Shown: positions 1-8,125 of the stretch, piece after piece
Layout: every line of letters starts with the position of its first letter
Position numbering within the stretch: position 1 is the stretch's first letter
Assembly (NCBI GenBank): GCA_934699585.1
Contig: CAKUWY010000018.1
Span: forward strand, 1-64,000
DNA from: an uncultured Fibrobacter sp.
Lineage (GTDB): Bacteria; Fibrobacterota; Fibrobacteria; Fibrobacterales; Fibrobacteraceae
Direction of reading: 5' to 3'
DNA: 64,000 bases
Made by a program: the position numbers and the translations under genes
The notes under the pieces: generated by a model
The model's database searches: none
Told to the model about the DNA's origin: nothing
What the model saw: only the letters and a program-made list of their open reading frames with translations

Positions 1-1075
1 GGGCAGACACCGTATGGAGTACGGAATCCAGGCTCACGCGACGGCGGAGGGTGGGGGCGATTTCGGTCACCACCCGTTGGGCGATGCTCATGTCGATATC
101 GTGGTTCAGCAGGCTGGACTGGAGTGTCAGCTTGATGATGGCGCTTTCAAGGCAACGGACGTTGCTTGCGATGTTTTCTGCCAAATAATGTAAAACTTCG
201 TCGCTGATTTCCAAGTGCCGCTCTTCGGCCTTCTTGTGGAGAATGGCTTCGCGGGTTTCCACTTCGGGGGGCTGGATGTCAACGGTAAGGCCCCAAGCGA
301 AACGGCTCACCAGACGGTCGGACAGGTTCTTGACTTCGGCGGCAGGGGCGTCGGAGGTCAGCACGATTTGCTTGCCGGCCTGGTGCAGCGCGTTGAATAT
401 CAAGAAGAATTCGTTCTGTGTCTCGTACTTGCCGGTCCAGTTCTGGATGTCGTCGATGAGCAGGATATCTACTTCGTTGCGGTAGAAATCGCTCATTTCG
501 GTGACGCGACCTTCGCGGAGGCTCTTCATGTACTGCTGGGAGAAATCTTCGGAAGTCAGGTAGCAGACCCGCTTCGCCGGATTTTCTTCCAAGATGTAGT
601 TGCCGATGGCCTGCAACAGGTGGGTCTTGCCCAGGCCCGAAGAGCCGTAGATAAACAGCGGGTTGTACTGGGAACCGTTGGGGTTCCTTGCAACGGCAAG
701 GGCTGCATTGAAGGCCAGCTGCGCCTTGTCGCCGGGCACAAAGTTTTCAAAACGGTAGCTGCTGGAAAGAGGAACGCTGGGCTTGATGAAATCCTTGAAG
801 GATTCGTTTTCGTTTTTGGCGGCCTGGGGAATAACCTCTTGAGGCTGGAACTCGAATTCCATAGCTACGTCGTCGTGGTTGGTTTCTTTCCAGGCGAGAC
901 GGATAAGTTCCTTGTAGGCGGAATAGACCGACGTGTCCAATCCGGGAGGGATAGAGATGGTGGCATGTCCCGTGGTCTGGCTGATCAGCTTGGTCTGAGC
1001 AAAATAGGTTTTGAACACGGAATCAGAAAGCATTCCGCGGAGGTAGTTCAAACTTCTTTCCCATTCAATTGCCAT
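1..1075 (-). CDS. dnaA: Chromosomal replication initiator DnaA (3' end cut by window)
   Basis: This is the AAA+ initiator that binds DnaA boxes and opens oriC. The first 358 codons are present; the usual length is about 450, so the rest of domain III and the DNA-binding domain IV lie beyond base 1. Residues 1-75 match domain I (WERSLNYLRG start). Walker A GSSGLGKT is at about 144-151, Walker B ILLIDDI at about 204-210, and an SRFAWGL arginine-finger segment at about 258-264. The ATG at 1075 is the natural start because the domain I pattern begins there. The gene is divergent from the membrane-protein gene at 1394. Two DnaA-box-like sites lie just upstream and could mediate autoregulation. Confidence 0.95.
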   Translation of the reverse strand, partial: MAIEWERSLNYLRGMLSDSVFKTYFAQTKLISQTTGHATISIPPGLDTSVYSAYKELIRLAWKETNHDDVAMEFEFQPQEVIPQAAKNENESFKDFIKPSVPLSSSYRFENFVPGDKAQLAFNAALAVARNPNGSQYNPLFIYGSSGLGKTHLLQAIGNYILEENPAKRVCYLTSEDFSQQYMKSLREGRVTEMSDFYRNEVDILLIDDIQNWTGKYETQNEFFLIFNALHQAGKQIVLTSDAPAAEVKNLSDRLVSRFAWGLTVDIQPPEVETREAILHKKAEERHLEISDEVLHYLAENIASNVRCLESAIIKLTLQSSLLNHDIDMSIAQRVVTEIAPTLRRRVSLDSVLHTVSA

Positions 1076-1111
1076 ACATCTATCCTTGACCGGTGGACCG
1101 GGTTTTCAAAT

Positions 1112-1163
1112 CTATCAACAGGTAGGCCCTACAATCTAGAAAAATAGCCTTTGTTGTTGATAA
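1112..1163. promoter_or_regulatory. Pair of DnaA-box-like sites upstream of dnaA
   Basis: CTATCAACA on the plus strand at 1112-1120 and TTATCAACA on the minus strand at 1155-1163 differ from TTATCCACA at two and one positions. They face each other in the dnaA upstream region. The rest of the 1076-1393 gap holds only a short hairpin at 1331-1350 and the promoter of the next gene. An origin is not shown: two weak boxes are few, and no AT-rich unwinding element with repeats is evident. Confidence 0.35.
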
Positions 1164-1377
1164 GTTCAAGTCAAAGGATTGTAAAAAAGGGGCAAAAAAG
1201 ACCTCGAACCGGCACTCTAAGTCCTTGATAGTCAAAAAAATAAAAAATCGGGTCTGGGCTCGAGAGGTGGTTTTGCTTTGCCAGATTGCGTTGTACTGTT
1301 AGTTTGTTTGTAATTGTCAAAAATGATAAAATGCCTCCCGTTTGAGGCGTAAAATCCTTAAATTTTACGAAAATAAC

Positions 1378-1385
1378 TACATTTG
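1378..1385 (+). promoter_or_regulatory. TAnnTTTG promoter -10 box
   Basis: TACATTTG matches the Bacteroides-type -10 box and ends 8 bp before the ATG at 1394. No Shine-Dalgarno sequence lies between. Transcription starting about 7 bp downstream would give an almost leaderless mRNA. Confidence 0.55.
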
Positions 1386-1393
1386 GGTTACCT

Positions 1394-1969
1394 ATGCAGT
1401 TTCTTGACCGTCTCGATTATGTGTTTTGGATCCCCCATGTTTTGTGGGTTCCCCTGTTTTTTTGGTTTATGCGTTGCTCCTATCCGCTGTTTTTCAAGAA
1501 AATGGTGAAAAAGGGAAAGAAATGGGCCTACATGCCCGAAAAGTTCGGAAAAAATTCCCCGCGGATGGCAATATATCGTCTTTTGAATGTGCTTTTTTCT
1601 CTGGTCGTATCCCTGGGCTCTTCTATTGGTGTGGTCTGGGCGCTGAACAAGTGGACCCAGGTTCCTGCGGTTTACGGTTTTGCGTCGGCGATAGCGTTCC
1701 TGGTATTTGCGATGGTCCTGTACCGCCTTGCCGTAGGTAAGGTGGCGGTGATTTTCCAGTCGGCATACTTTCTGGAATACCGTCGCGCCCACTACGAATC
1801 GGATAGCAAGGGCAAGATGCAGAGCGAGGCGGATATCCACAACCGTGCCATCTGGAGCTTTACCAAGAACCTGAGGCATGCGGAATCCCACGGCAGGCTC
1901 TGGAAATACGTGAACGCCATGGCGAAAACCAAAAAGATTCCTCCCGACATTCTTGCGGAAGTTTACTAG
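1394..1969 (+). CDS. Hypothetical membrane protein, 191 aa
   Basis: I do not recognise a family. The protein has hydrophobic stretches at about residues 8-28, 62-86 and 92-112, separated by a basic loop (KKMVKKGKKW at about 36-45), and ends in a charged soluble tail of about 70 residues. That pattern suggests an inner-membrane protein with a cytoplasmic C-terminus. It is divergent from dnaA and is followed 40 bp later by the squalene/phytoene synthase-like gene, so the two could be co-transcribed. The start has a TACATTTG box 8 bp upstream and no ribosome binding site. No function is proposed. Confidence 0.75.
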   Translation: MQFLDRLDYVFWIPHVLWVPLFFWFMRCSYPLFFKKMVKKGKKWAYMPEKFGKNSPRMAIYRLLNVLFSLVVSLGSSIGVVWALNKWTQVPAVYGFASAIAFLVFAMVLYRLAVGKVAVIFQSAYFLEYRRAHYESDSKGKMQSEADIHNRAIWSFTKNLRHAESHGRLWKYVNAMAKTKKIPPDILAEVY

Positions 1970-1971
1970 GG

Positions 1972-2008
1972 TAGAGGGGCTAGGATTTAGAGGTTAGGAT
2001 CTAGGTAG
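1972..2008. repeat. Heptamer-period repeat (TAG every 7 bp)
   Basis: TAG recurs at 1981, 1988, 1995 and 2002, exactly 7 bp apart, inside a degenerate GGNTTAG-like tandem repeat that fills the gap between two plus-strand genes. Confidence 0.7.
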
Positions 2009-2009
2009 A

Positions 2010-3119
2010 ATGTCTAATATATTGGATTCCATCGGTGTAGGGGAGAACGTCCTGGACGGACGGGCGGCTTGGAAATACGCCGAAGATATTTTGCTGAAGG
2101 TCTCTAGGACGTTTGCCTTGAATATCAACGTGCTCAAGGGACGCCTGCACAAGAGCATTTTGCTTGCCTACCTTTACCTGCGCATCGCCGATACCGTAGA
2201 AGACGACCCGGAGATGACAGCATCTCGCAAGAACATTGTGCTTGGGCTTTTTTCTGCCATCTTCAAGACACCGGCGCTTTCTGACGAGGCGGTGGCCGCC
2301 TTTGAGAAGGCTTTGCCCGACAGCTGGCATAAATCGGATCACCCCTACATGGACCTGTGCCTCCATACTCATGTGGTAGTGCCCCTGCTGAAAAAACTGC
2401 CCGAACGCTACGCTGCTCCGGTGCGGGCGGTGACGGTGGAAATGTGCCAGGGCATGGCGAAGTTTGCCCTTAGGCAAGAGGCTGCCCTCAGCTCCGGTTG
2501 GTTTACGCTGGAGCGCGTTGAAGATCTTGACGAATACTGTTACTACGTGGCGGGAATCGTTGGAAAATTGCTCACCAATCTTTTTGCTGCCGATACAAAA
2601 CTGATAGGCCCTGCCCGCAAGGCGGAACTGCAAAAGCTGGATGTGAGTTTTGGCCTTGCGCTCCAGGTGGCAAACATCGTGAAGGACTGCGTGGAAGATT
2701 CTACCCGACGGGTGTGCTTTGTGCCCGAAGAAATCTGCCGCCGTCACGGATTCAAACATTCTTACGAGATGTTCGGGCCGCCTATGGGTGACATGGAAGA
2801 TTACAACAAACGCCGTGCCGCCGTGATGGAAGAACTGGTGAAAAAGGCCTGGAGTCATCTGGATGACGCCATCGCCTATACCAAGCTGTTGCCCAATGTG
2901 AAAATGCGGACCCGCCTATTCTGTCTGTGGCCCTTGTTCATGGCTGCAGAGAACATGAAGATTATCGGCGACGGTTCCAGCATTTTTGCAACGGACAAGA
3001 AGGTGAAAATCACCCGTGAAACGGTGAAGCGTATTATCAAGCAGACCATGATGCGTTTCTATTCGGATAAGTGGATAGACAAGAGTTATGCGAAATTGAA
3101 GAAGGAAGCTGGAATTTGA
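2010..3119 (+). CDS. Squalene/phytoene synthase family protein
   Basis: This family condenses two prenyl diphosphates head to head, as in squalene or phytoene synthesis. Both metal-binding aspartate motifs are present: DTVED at 61-65 and DCVED at 226-230. The conserved SRTFALN start of helix B is at 32-38 and the YCYYVAGIVG signature at about 176-185. The 369-residue length fits a squalene-type enzyme, and no transmembrane anchor is evident. No other isoprenoid gene is nearby, so the product (squalene, dehydrosqualene or phytoene) cannot be told from context. Its stop codon overlaps the TTG start of lspA, which implies coupled translation. Confidence 0.85.
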   Translation: MSNILDSIGVGENVLDGRAAWKYAEDILLKVSRTFALNINVLKGRLHKSILLAYLYLRIADTVEDDPEMTASRKNIVLGLFSAIFKTPALSDEAVAAFEKALPDSWHKSDHPYMDLCLHTHVVVPLLKKLPERYAAPVRAVTVEMCQGMAKFALRQEAALSSGWFTLERVEDLDEYCYYVAGIVGKLLTNLFAADTKLIGPARKAELQKLDVSFGLALQVANIVKDCVEDSTRRVCFVPEEICRRHGFKHSYEMFGPPMGDMEDYNKRRAAVMEELVKKAWSHLDDAIAYTKLLPNVKMRTRLFCLWPLFMAAENMKIIGDGSSIFATDKKVKITRETVKRIIKQTMMRFYSDKWIDKSYAKLKKEAGI

Positions 3120-3697
3120 AGTTAATTGATATTGTAAATAAGTGGCAGTTCCACCTGGGCGTCATTGTTTTTAGCATCGTCTCTGACCAGTTGACCAAAT
3201 TGTGGGCGTTGGTGCGCTTTACCAACGATACGGGCGCCCCGAACCACGACGTGATTAACGTGATTGGGGAATGGATTCGGTTCCAGCTGGTGTTCAACAA
3301 GGGCGCAGCCTTCAGTAGCCGCCCTCAGGACCTGATGCCTTTTTTGCCGCCTTGGCTTTTCTTTTTGCTGATTTCCATCGTGGCAAGCGTCGTGCTTTTG
3401 TGGTTCTACCGCTCCATCGACAAGCGGGACTGGATGAGTCGTCTGGGCGTGGTGATGATTCTGGGCGGCGCTGTGGGGAACTTTATCGACCGTATGCGGC
3501 TTTCCATGGTGGTGGATTTTATCGATTGCGATTTGCCCGACTTTATCATGACCCGGTTCCCCACATTTAACGTGGCCGATTCTTTTGTGACCGTGGGCGT
3601 GGCCATCGTGGTTCTTTCGCCAGTGATTTTGAAAAAAGTGCACAAAGAAATTAAGGCTGAAAAAGAGACTGAAAAACAAATGACGAGTGTGAAATGA
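3116..3697 (+). CDS. lspA: Lipoprotein signal peptidase (signal peptidase II)
   Basis: LspA cleaves the signal peptide of diacylglyceryl-modified prolipoproteins in the inner membrane. The hallmark motifs are NKGAAFS (about 61-67), GNFIDR (121-126) and FNVADS (151-156), with the catalytic aspartates D125 and D155. I chose the TTG at 3116, which overlaps the TGA of the preceding gene, because GAAGGAAG sits about 7 bp upstream and the resulting 193 residues fit the family. An ATG at 3071 would overlap the previous gene by 49 bp. A KE-rich tail follows the last membrane helix. It works in the same pathway as lgt at 34.5 kb. Confidence 0.93.
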   Translation: MKLIDIVNKWQFHLGVIVFSIVSDQLTKLWALVRFTNDTGAPNHDVINVIGEWIRFQLVFNKGAAFSSRPQDLMPFLPPWLFFLLISIVASVVLLWFYRSIDKRDWMSRLGVVMILGGAVGNFIDRMRLSMVVDFIDCDLPDFIMTRFPTFNVADSFVTVGVAIVVLSPVILKKVHKEIKAEKETEKQMTSVK

Positions 3698-3711
3698 CAA
3701 ATAATAAACCA

Positions 3712-3739
3712 CACATTTCACACCTCACACTTCACACCT
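3712..3739. repeat. Heptamer-period repeat (CAC every 7 bp)
   Basis: CAC recurs at 3712, 3719, 3726 and 3733 in a run of CACATTT/CACACCT/CACACTT-like heptamers between lspA and rluD. Confidence 0.7.
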
Positions 3740-3749
3740 CGTACTTTTT

Positions 3750-5027
3750 ATGAACTACATCGTCCAAGAACAGCATTCCGGTGAGCGCATCGACAAGTTT
3801 CTTGTGGGTGTCATGGAAAATGTGTCCCGTACCGACGTGCAGAAGCTGATTGCCGCAGGTGAAGTCAAGGTGGGTGGTGCGCAGGCCTCCAAGAATTTCC
3901 GTGTAGAGACGGGCATGGTGGTGGTGGTGGATAAGATTCCCGAAAAAGAAGCCAGTACCCTGGAGCCCGAAAATATCCCGCTGGATATCGTTTACGAAGA
4001 CGATGACATCGTAGTGCTGAACAAGCCCCGCAACCTGGTGGTGCATCCGGGAAACGGCGTGCAGAACGGGACCTTGGCGGCAGGCCTGTTGTACCATTTC
4101 AAGGAAAATCTTTCGGCGGTAAACGGACCGCTTCGTCCGGGAATTGTCCATCGTTTGGACAAGGATACTCCGGGCCTTATGGTGGTGGCCAAAAACGATG
4201 CCGCCCACAGGCACTTGGCTCACCAGCTGGAAACCCGGACACTGCACCGTACTTATAACGCCCTGGTGTGGGGACATGTCCGTGACCTGGAAGGGACCAT
4301 CGACGCGCCCATCGGCAGGAACCCCAAGAACCGTCTGAAGATGGCGGTAGTCAAAGATGGCAAGCCCAGCCGTACCCACTACGTGGCCAAGAAGTTTTTC
4401 GCCTTCGCGACTCTTCTGGAACTGCAACTGGAATCGGGACGTACCCACCAGATTCGCGTACACAGCCGTTACATGGGACACCCTGTGGTTGGCGACCCAC
4501 TGTATGACGGTCGTGACGGCTGCCTGAACCGCGTGTCCCCCCTGATGAAGGACATTGCTGCCAAGGTGCTGGAGATTGCTCCGGCCCAGCTTTTGCAAGC
4601 GGTGAAGATTGAGCTGATCCACCCGACTACGGGCAAGAAGATGAAGTTCAAGGTGCCTCTGGAAAAGCCTTTTGAGCAGGTGCTGAAACTCTTGAAGAAG
4701 GAATGTCCGGCAGACGCTCCGACCTTTGACGAAGACGAAGGGTTCCACGATTTTGATGCGGACATCCGCTTTGACGAAGGTTTTGAAGAAGAATTCGATG
4801 AAGAATCGCTGGACAAGTTCAACGAATGCGTGTTTCCGGAACTGAAGGAAAGAAAGACCCGCGCCCAGCGTCATGCCGAAAAGGCGGCGACGGCTGCTCA
4901 CCGCAGGGCCAAGGCCGCCGAACGCAAGCGTATCAAGCAGGAGAAGGCCGCCCGTCGTCGCGGGGTCGTTCCCGAGGATTTTGTTCAGCCCGGCTATGAA
5001 CCGACTATTGACCCAGACCTGCTCTAA
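3750..5027 (+). CDS. rluD: RluD-type 23S rRNA pseudouridine synthase with long charged tail
   Basis: This is an RluA/RluD-family pseudouridine synthase. An N-terminal S4-like domain (about 1-75; GERIDKFL, SRTDVQKLI) precedes the catalytic domain. The catalytic motif is HRLDKDTPG at 134-142 with D137; proline replaces the usual serine. ESGRTHQIRVH and GDPLYDG follow. By comparison with RluD the core should end near residue 310. Here about 110 more residues follow: an acidic stretch (about 325-360) and then a Lys/Arg-rich stretch (about 370-405). The extension is unusual and may bind RNA. No clear ribosome binding site precedes the ATG, because heptamer repeats occupy the upstream gap. The exact rRNA target is inferred from family only. 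Confidence 0.9.
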   Translation: MNYIVQEQHSGERIDKFLVGVMENVSRTDVQKLIAAGEVKVGGAQASKNFRVETGMVVVVDKIPEKEASTLEPENIPLDIVYEDDDIVVLNKPRNLVVHPGNGVQNGTLAAGLLYHFKENLSAVNGPLRPGIVHRLDKDTPGLMVVAKNDAAHRHLAHQLETRTLHRTYNALVWGHVRDLEGTIDAPIGRNPKNRLKMAVVKDGKPSRTHYVAKKFFAFATLLELQLESGRTHQIRVHSRYMGHPVVGDPLYDGRDGCLNRVSPLMKDIAAKVLEIAPAQLLQAVKIELIHPTTGKKMKFKVPLEKPFEQVLKLLKKECPADAPTFDEDEGFHDFDADIRFDEGFEEEFDEESLDKFNECVFPELKERKTRAQRHAEKAATAAHRRAKAAERKRIKQEKAARRRGVVPEDFVQPGYEPTIDPDLL

Positions 5028-5068
5028 TTTCTATTTTTTAGGAATAAAAATTATAAAGGAATAAAATA

Positions 5069-6511
5069 ATGCGTGATCAATTCGAAAGCCCGCTTAATAA
5101 GCGTTACGCCAGCAAGGAAATGAGTTTCATCTTCAGCCCGCAGTACAAGTTCCAGACTTGGCGGAGGCTCTGGATTTACCTCGCCGAATCCGAAATGGAA
5201 CTCGGCCTCCCGATTACGCAGGAGCAGGTGGACGAACTGAAGGCCCACGAGAAGGACATCAACTTCGAAGTCGCCGAAGAAGAAGAAAAGCGCCGCCGTC
5301 ACGACGTAATGAGCCACGTTTACGCTTACGGCGTCCAGTGCCCCAAGGCCAAGGGCATCATCCACCTCGGTGCAACGTCTGCTTTCGTGGGCGACAACAC
5401 TGACCTCATCCAGATGCAGCAGGCCATGATTCTCGTGCGCAAGCGTCTTTGCCGCGTGATGGACAAGCTTTCCAAGTTTGCCATGGAATACAAGGACATG
5501 GCCCAGCTCGGCGCCACCCACTTCCAGGCCGCCCAGCTCACGACTGTCGGTAAGCGCGCTTGCCTCTGGCTCCAGGACATGCTCATCGACCTCGAAGAAT
5601 TGAACTTCCTCATCGAAGTGCTTCCGTTCCGCGGCGTGAAGGGTACGACCGGTACGCAGGCTAGCTTCATGGACTTGTTCAACGGCGACGAAGAAAAGAT
5701 CATGGAACTCGACCGCCGCGTGACCGCCAAGGCAGGCTTCAAGCGCGTGCTCACCATCACCGGTCAGACTTACACCCGTAAGTGGGACAACCGCGTGAAC
5801 CAGGTGCTCAGCTCCATCGCACAGTCTCTGCACAAGTTCGCTACCGACATGCGCCTCATGCAGGGTGTGAAGGAAGTCGAAGAACCGTTCGAAAAGACTC
5901 AGATCGGTTCCTCTGCCATGGCTTACAAGCGAAACCCGATGCGCAGCGAACGCATCTGCTCCCTCGCTCGTTTCGTGATGGCCCAGGTGAACAGCACCGC
6001 CTTTACGCAGGCAACGCAGTGGTTCGAACGTACGCTCGACGACAGCGCCAACAAGCGCCTCGCCATCCCGGAAGCGTTCCTCGCCATGGATGCCATGCTC
6101 ATCATCGCCGAAAACGTCACCAACGGCCTCGTCGTTTACCCGAAGGTCATCGAAAAGCGCATCATGGCTGAACTCCCGTTCATGGCTACTGAAAACATCA
6201 TCATGGAAGGCGTCAAGAACGGCGGCGACCGCCAGGAACTCCACGAAGAAATCCGCGTGATGAGTATGGAAGCGGGTAAGGTCGTGAAGGAACAGGGCAA
6301 GGACAATGACTTGCTCGAACGCGTGCTGAAGAACGAAAAGTTCCAGAAGCTCGGCATCACCGAAGCGAAGCTCAAGGAAATCCTCGACCTCCGCAAGTTC
6401 GTGGGGCGCGCTCCGGGACAGGTCGTGAAGTTCGTGACCGAAGAAGTCCGCCCGGCTATTGAAGCCGTTCCGGATTGGAGCAACATTGATGCTGGAGAGC
6501 TTAAAGTTTAA
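5069..6511 (+). CDS. purB: Adenylosuccinate lyase
   Basis: PurB removes fumarate from SAICAR and from adenylosuccinate in purine synthesis. The fumarase/aspartase superfamily signature GSSAMAYKRNP is at about 280-290, and the conserved HLGATSAFVGDN and ATHFQAAQ segments precede it. The 480-residue length suits the longer PurB class also found in animals and some bacteria. AAGGA lies about 10 bp before the ATG. Codon use leans to C-ending codons more than its neighbours, as expected for a highly expressed gene. A hairpin lies downstream. Confidence 0.95.
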   Translation: MRDQFESPLNKRYASKEMSFIFSPQYKFQTWRRLWIYLAESEMELGLPITQEQVDELKAHEKDINFEVAEEEEKRRRHDVMSHVYAYGVQCPKAKGIIHLGATSAFVGDNTDLIQMQQAMILVRKRLCRVMDKLSKFAMEYKDMAQLGATHFQAAQLTTVGKRACLWLQDMLIDLEELNFLIEVLPFRGVKGTTGTQASFMDLFNGDEEKIMELDRRVTAKAGFKRVLTITGQTYTRKWDNRVNQVLSSIAQSLHKFATDMRLMQGVKEVEEPFEKTQIGSSAMAYKRNPMRSERICSLARFVMAQVNSTAFTQATQWFERTLDDSANKRLAIPEAFLAMDAMLIIAENVTNGLVVYPKVIEKRIMAELPFMATENIIMEGVKNGGDRQELHEEIRVMSMEAGKVVKEQGKDNDLLERVLKNEKFQKLGITEAKLKEILDLRKFVGRAPGQVVKFVTEEVRPAIEAVPDWSNIDAGELKV

Positions 6512-6544
6512 AATCGCTTTATAACGCATCGCAATACTTCGTCA

Positions 6545-6585
6545 CGCGAGCTCTCGCTGTATGTTTTATACAGCTTCGGCTCGCG
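6545..6585. terminator. Hairpin between convergent purB and methyltransferase genes
   Basis: CGCGAGC pairs with GCTCGCG and GCTGTAT with ATACAGC, separated by 4-base internal loops, and TTTCTCG follows. It may end both purB and the opposing methyltransferase transcript. The T-run is short. Confidence 0.5.
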
Positions 6586-6671
6586 TTTCTCGTCTTGCTC
6601 GGTTCTAAATCGATTTTGTTTGGCTCGTTTCTAGGCGAATTTTTGTTATGACGCAACTTATAAAGGATGAT

Positions 6672-8108
6672 TTAGTTGTTGCGATTAGCAATAGCGCCGA
6701 TGTAACAATTCAGCGAGATGCCGCCGTGGCTGGTCTTGATGACCCTTGTACTTGGCAAGCCCAAGGCGGCACAGTTCTTTAGAAGGTTGTCGCTGCAGGT
6801 GCCCTTGGGCGCAAGGATGGCAACGACCAAAGGGCGCCCAATTCCCTGTGCAAGTTCCGAAAGTTTTTTACCTATGCGGGCGTAGAGTGCTGGGGCATTT
6901 GTGTCCAGGCGTTTTCCGTAGGGCGGGTTCAGCACGATGATCACTCTGGCGTTGCTGCTGCCGTTTGAGGTATCGTGCCCGATGTTTGAAATTTCTTCGG
7001 GCGTGTAGCTGAAAAAGTCCTTTTGCCGCGGTGCGATGGGAGTCGGCTCGATTTTTGCGAGGGGACTGCACTCTACGTTATGCCTGATGATTTTGACGGC
7101 CCGTTCTGAAATGTCGCTGGTGAGAATTTTGATTATTGATAAATCGTGATTTTGGACTGGATCCTTCGCGGCTTCGCCGCTCTGGATGACGCGGGTCAGG
7201 TAGTTCCACGTAGCTTCTTTGAAAGCGGGCTGGTGCTTGAGGGCAAAGTCGCGGCATTTTCCGGGAATGAGTCCGCTTGCCATGTAGGCGGCTTCTAGGC
7301 TGAAGGTGCCGCTGCCTGCCATGGGGTCTATGAGAGTGATGAGGTCGCCCGACGTGTCGGGCTTTGAGGTATGAGGTCGGGCTTCGCCCTTTGAGCAATG
7401 GATTGCCTCGAGGAGCATAGCGGCGGCGATAGTCTCCTTTAGGGGTGCGTCGTTGACAAAACGCTGGTGGCCCCGCTTGTAGAGTTCTTCTCCGGCCAGG
7501 TCTAGAGAGACTGTGCATCGGTCGTCGAGAAGGTTGACATAGAGATTTTGCGTCGGGGTGTTAGGGGCGGAGCCCCTAGGAGAGGGGGTAGCGGATGCGG
7601 CTAGGAGATCCCCGCCGGAGTTTACCCCGGACTGTGTTCCGGGGCCAGGATGACAAGGCGCAGGAGCGAGGGGGAGGCTTCCCCCTTTGAAAACATCGTA
7701 AAATCGTTCTGCCACCGCATCGCTGTGGTAAAGCTTGGAATGCTTGCAGTTGACGTGCACCAGTACGGAGTCAGGTGTGATTGGGACAGGGGGGAGGTAG
7801 AGTTCCCAGGGAATTTCGGCGACCTTCTTTTCTAGCTCGCGGAAATTTTCGGCCTTGAAGGAGGCGATGTCCATGAGCACTCGGTTGGCGATGCGGCTGT
7901 GGGCTACGGCTTTCCAGGCTTCGGTCAGTTTGGCTTCGAAGGTGATTTTTCCGTCGGTGGTTTCGAAGGAGTCGTCTTTGGCGGCGACCCCGATTTGTCG
8001 CAGTTCTTGGACCAGGGTCGCCTCGAATCCCAGCGGCACAATAGCGGTGAAACGGTGGAGTTTCCCGTGGACTTGCCGCTTGATGCGCTTTTCGAGGTTT
8101 TCAAGCAT
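6672..8108 (-). CDS. THUMP-domain class I RNA methyltransferase (RlmL/YcbY-like) carrying three repeat-derived inserts
   Basis: This is an SAM-dependent N2-guanine RNA methyltransferase, probably acting on 23S rRNA. A THUMP-type region covers about residues 20-215, DPMAGSGTFS (SAM motif I) is at 261-270 and NPPYGKR (motif IV) at 394-400. Three low-complexity segments break the family pattern: about 142-187, 239-255 and 306-319. Their DNA matches intergenic repeat modules elsewhere in the window, yet the frame stays open from ATG to stop. Removing them restores normal continuity, such as YDVFK to NLYVNLLDDRCTVSLD, and AIHCS to LITLIDPMAGSG. The catalytic motifs are intact, so the enzyme may still work. 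It sits 17 bp downstream of the ybjQ-like gene on the same strand. Confidence 0.85.
   Translation of the reverse strand: MLENLEKRIKRQVHGKLHRFTAIVPLGFEATLVQELRQIGVAAKDDSFETTDGKITFEAKLTEAWKAVAHSRIANRVLMDIASFKAENFRELEKKVAEIPWELYLPPVPITPDSVLVHVNCKHSKLYHSDAVAERFYDVFKGGSLPLAPAPCHPGPGTQSGVNSGGDLLAASATPSPRGSAPNTPTQNLYVNLLDDRCTVSLDLAGEELYKRGHQRFVNDAPLKETIAAAMLLEAIHCSKGEARPHTSKPDTSGDLITLIDPMAGSGTFSLEAAYMASGLIPGKCRDFALKHQPAFKEATWNYLTRVIQSGEAAKDPVQNHDLSIIKILTSDISERAVKIIRHNVECSPLAKIEPTPIAPRQKDFFSYTPEEISNIGHDTSNGSSNARVIIVLNPPYGKRLDTNAPALYARIGKKLSELAQGIGRPLVVAILAPKGTCSDNLLKNCAALGLPSTRVIKTSHGGISLNCYIGAIANRNN
7152..7193. repeat. In-frame GTCATCC...GGATCC hairpin module inside the methyltransferase gene
   Basis: On the minus strand, CGTCATCCAGAGC, a GCGGC-GAA-GCCGC hairpin and GAAGGATCCAGTCC form a module. 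The same frame with a different stem occurs in the LysE gene at 19090-19128. It encodes about residues 306-319 without disturbing the reading frame. Confidence 0.65.
7344..7394. repeat. In-frame GAGGTCG-hairpin module inside the methyltransferase gene
   Basis: The segment contains GCCCGAC-GT-GTCGGGC followed by TATGAGGTCGGGCTTCGCCC. The latter is found almost unchanged in the intergenic region near 57539-57564. It encodes about residues 239-255, just before the SAM-binding motif. Confidence 0.7.
7555..7686. repeat. Composite GC-rich element inserted in frame in the methyltransferase gene
   Basis: The left end (GGGGTGTTAGGGGCGGAG, then CCTAGGAGAGGGGGTAGCGG) and the right end (GCGAGGGGGAGGCTTCCCCC) match the intergenic element at 34396-34546 almost base for base. 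The interior differs. The insert adds about 46 codons with no stop in the host frame. Confidence 0.85.
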
Positions 8109-8125
8109 TTTGGACTGTGCGGAAT

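Noticed and set aside
1331..1350. ATGCCTC-GAGGCGT hairpin as a terminator before the gene at 1394
   Set aside because: It has no T-run and no plus-strand gene upstream to terminate; on the minus strand it lies upstream of dnaA.
5051..6529. 492-codon minus-strand frame opposite purB
   Set aside because: It mirrors purB codon bias; the product is a His/Glu/Leu-rich sequence with no domain.
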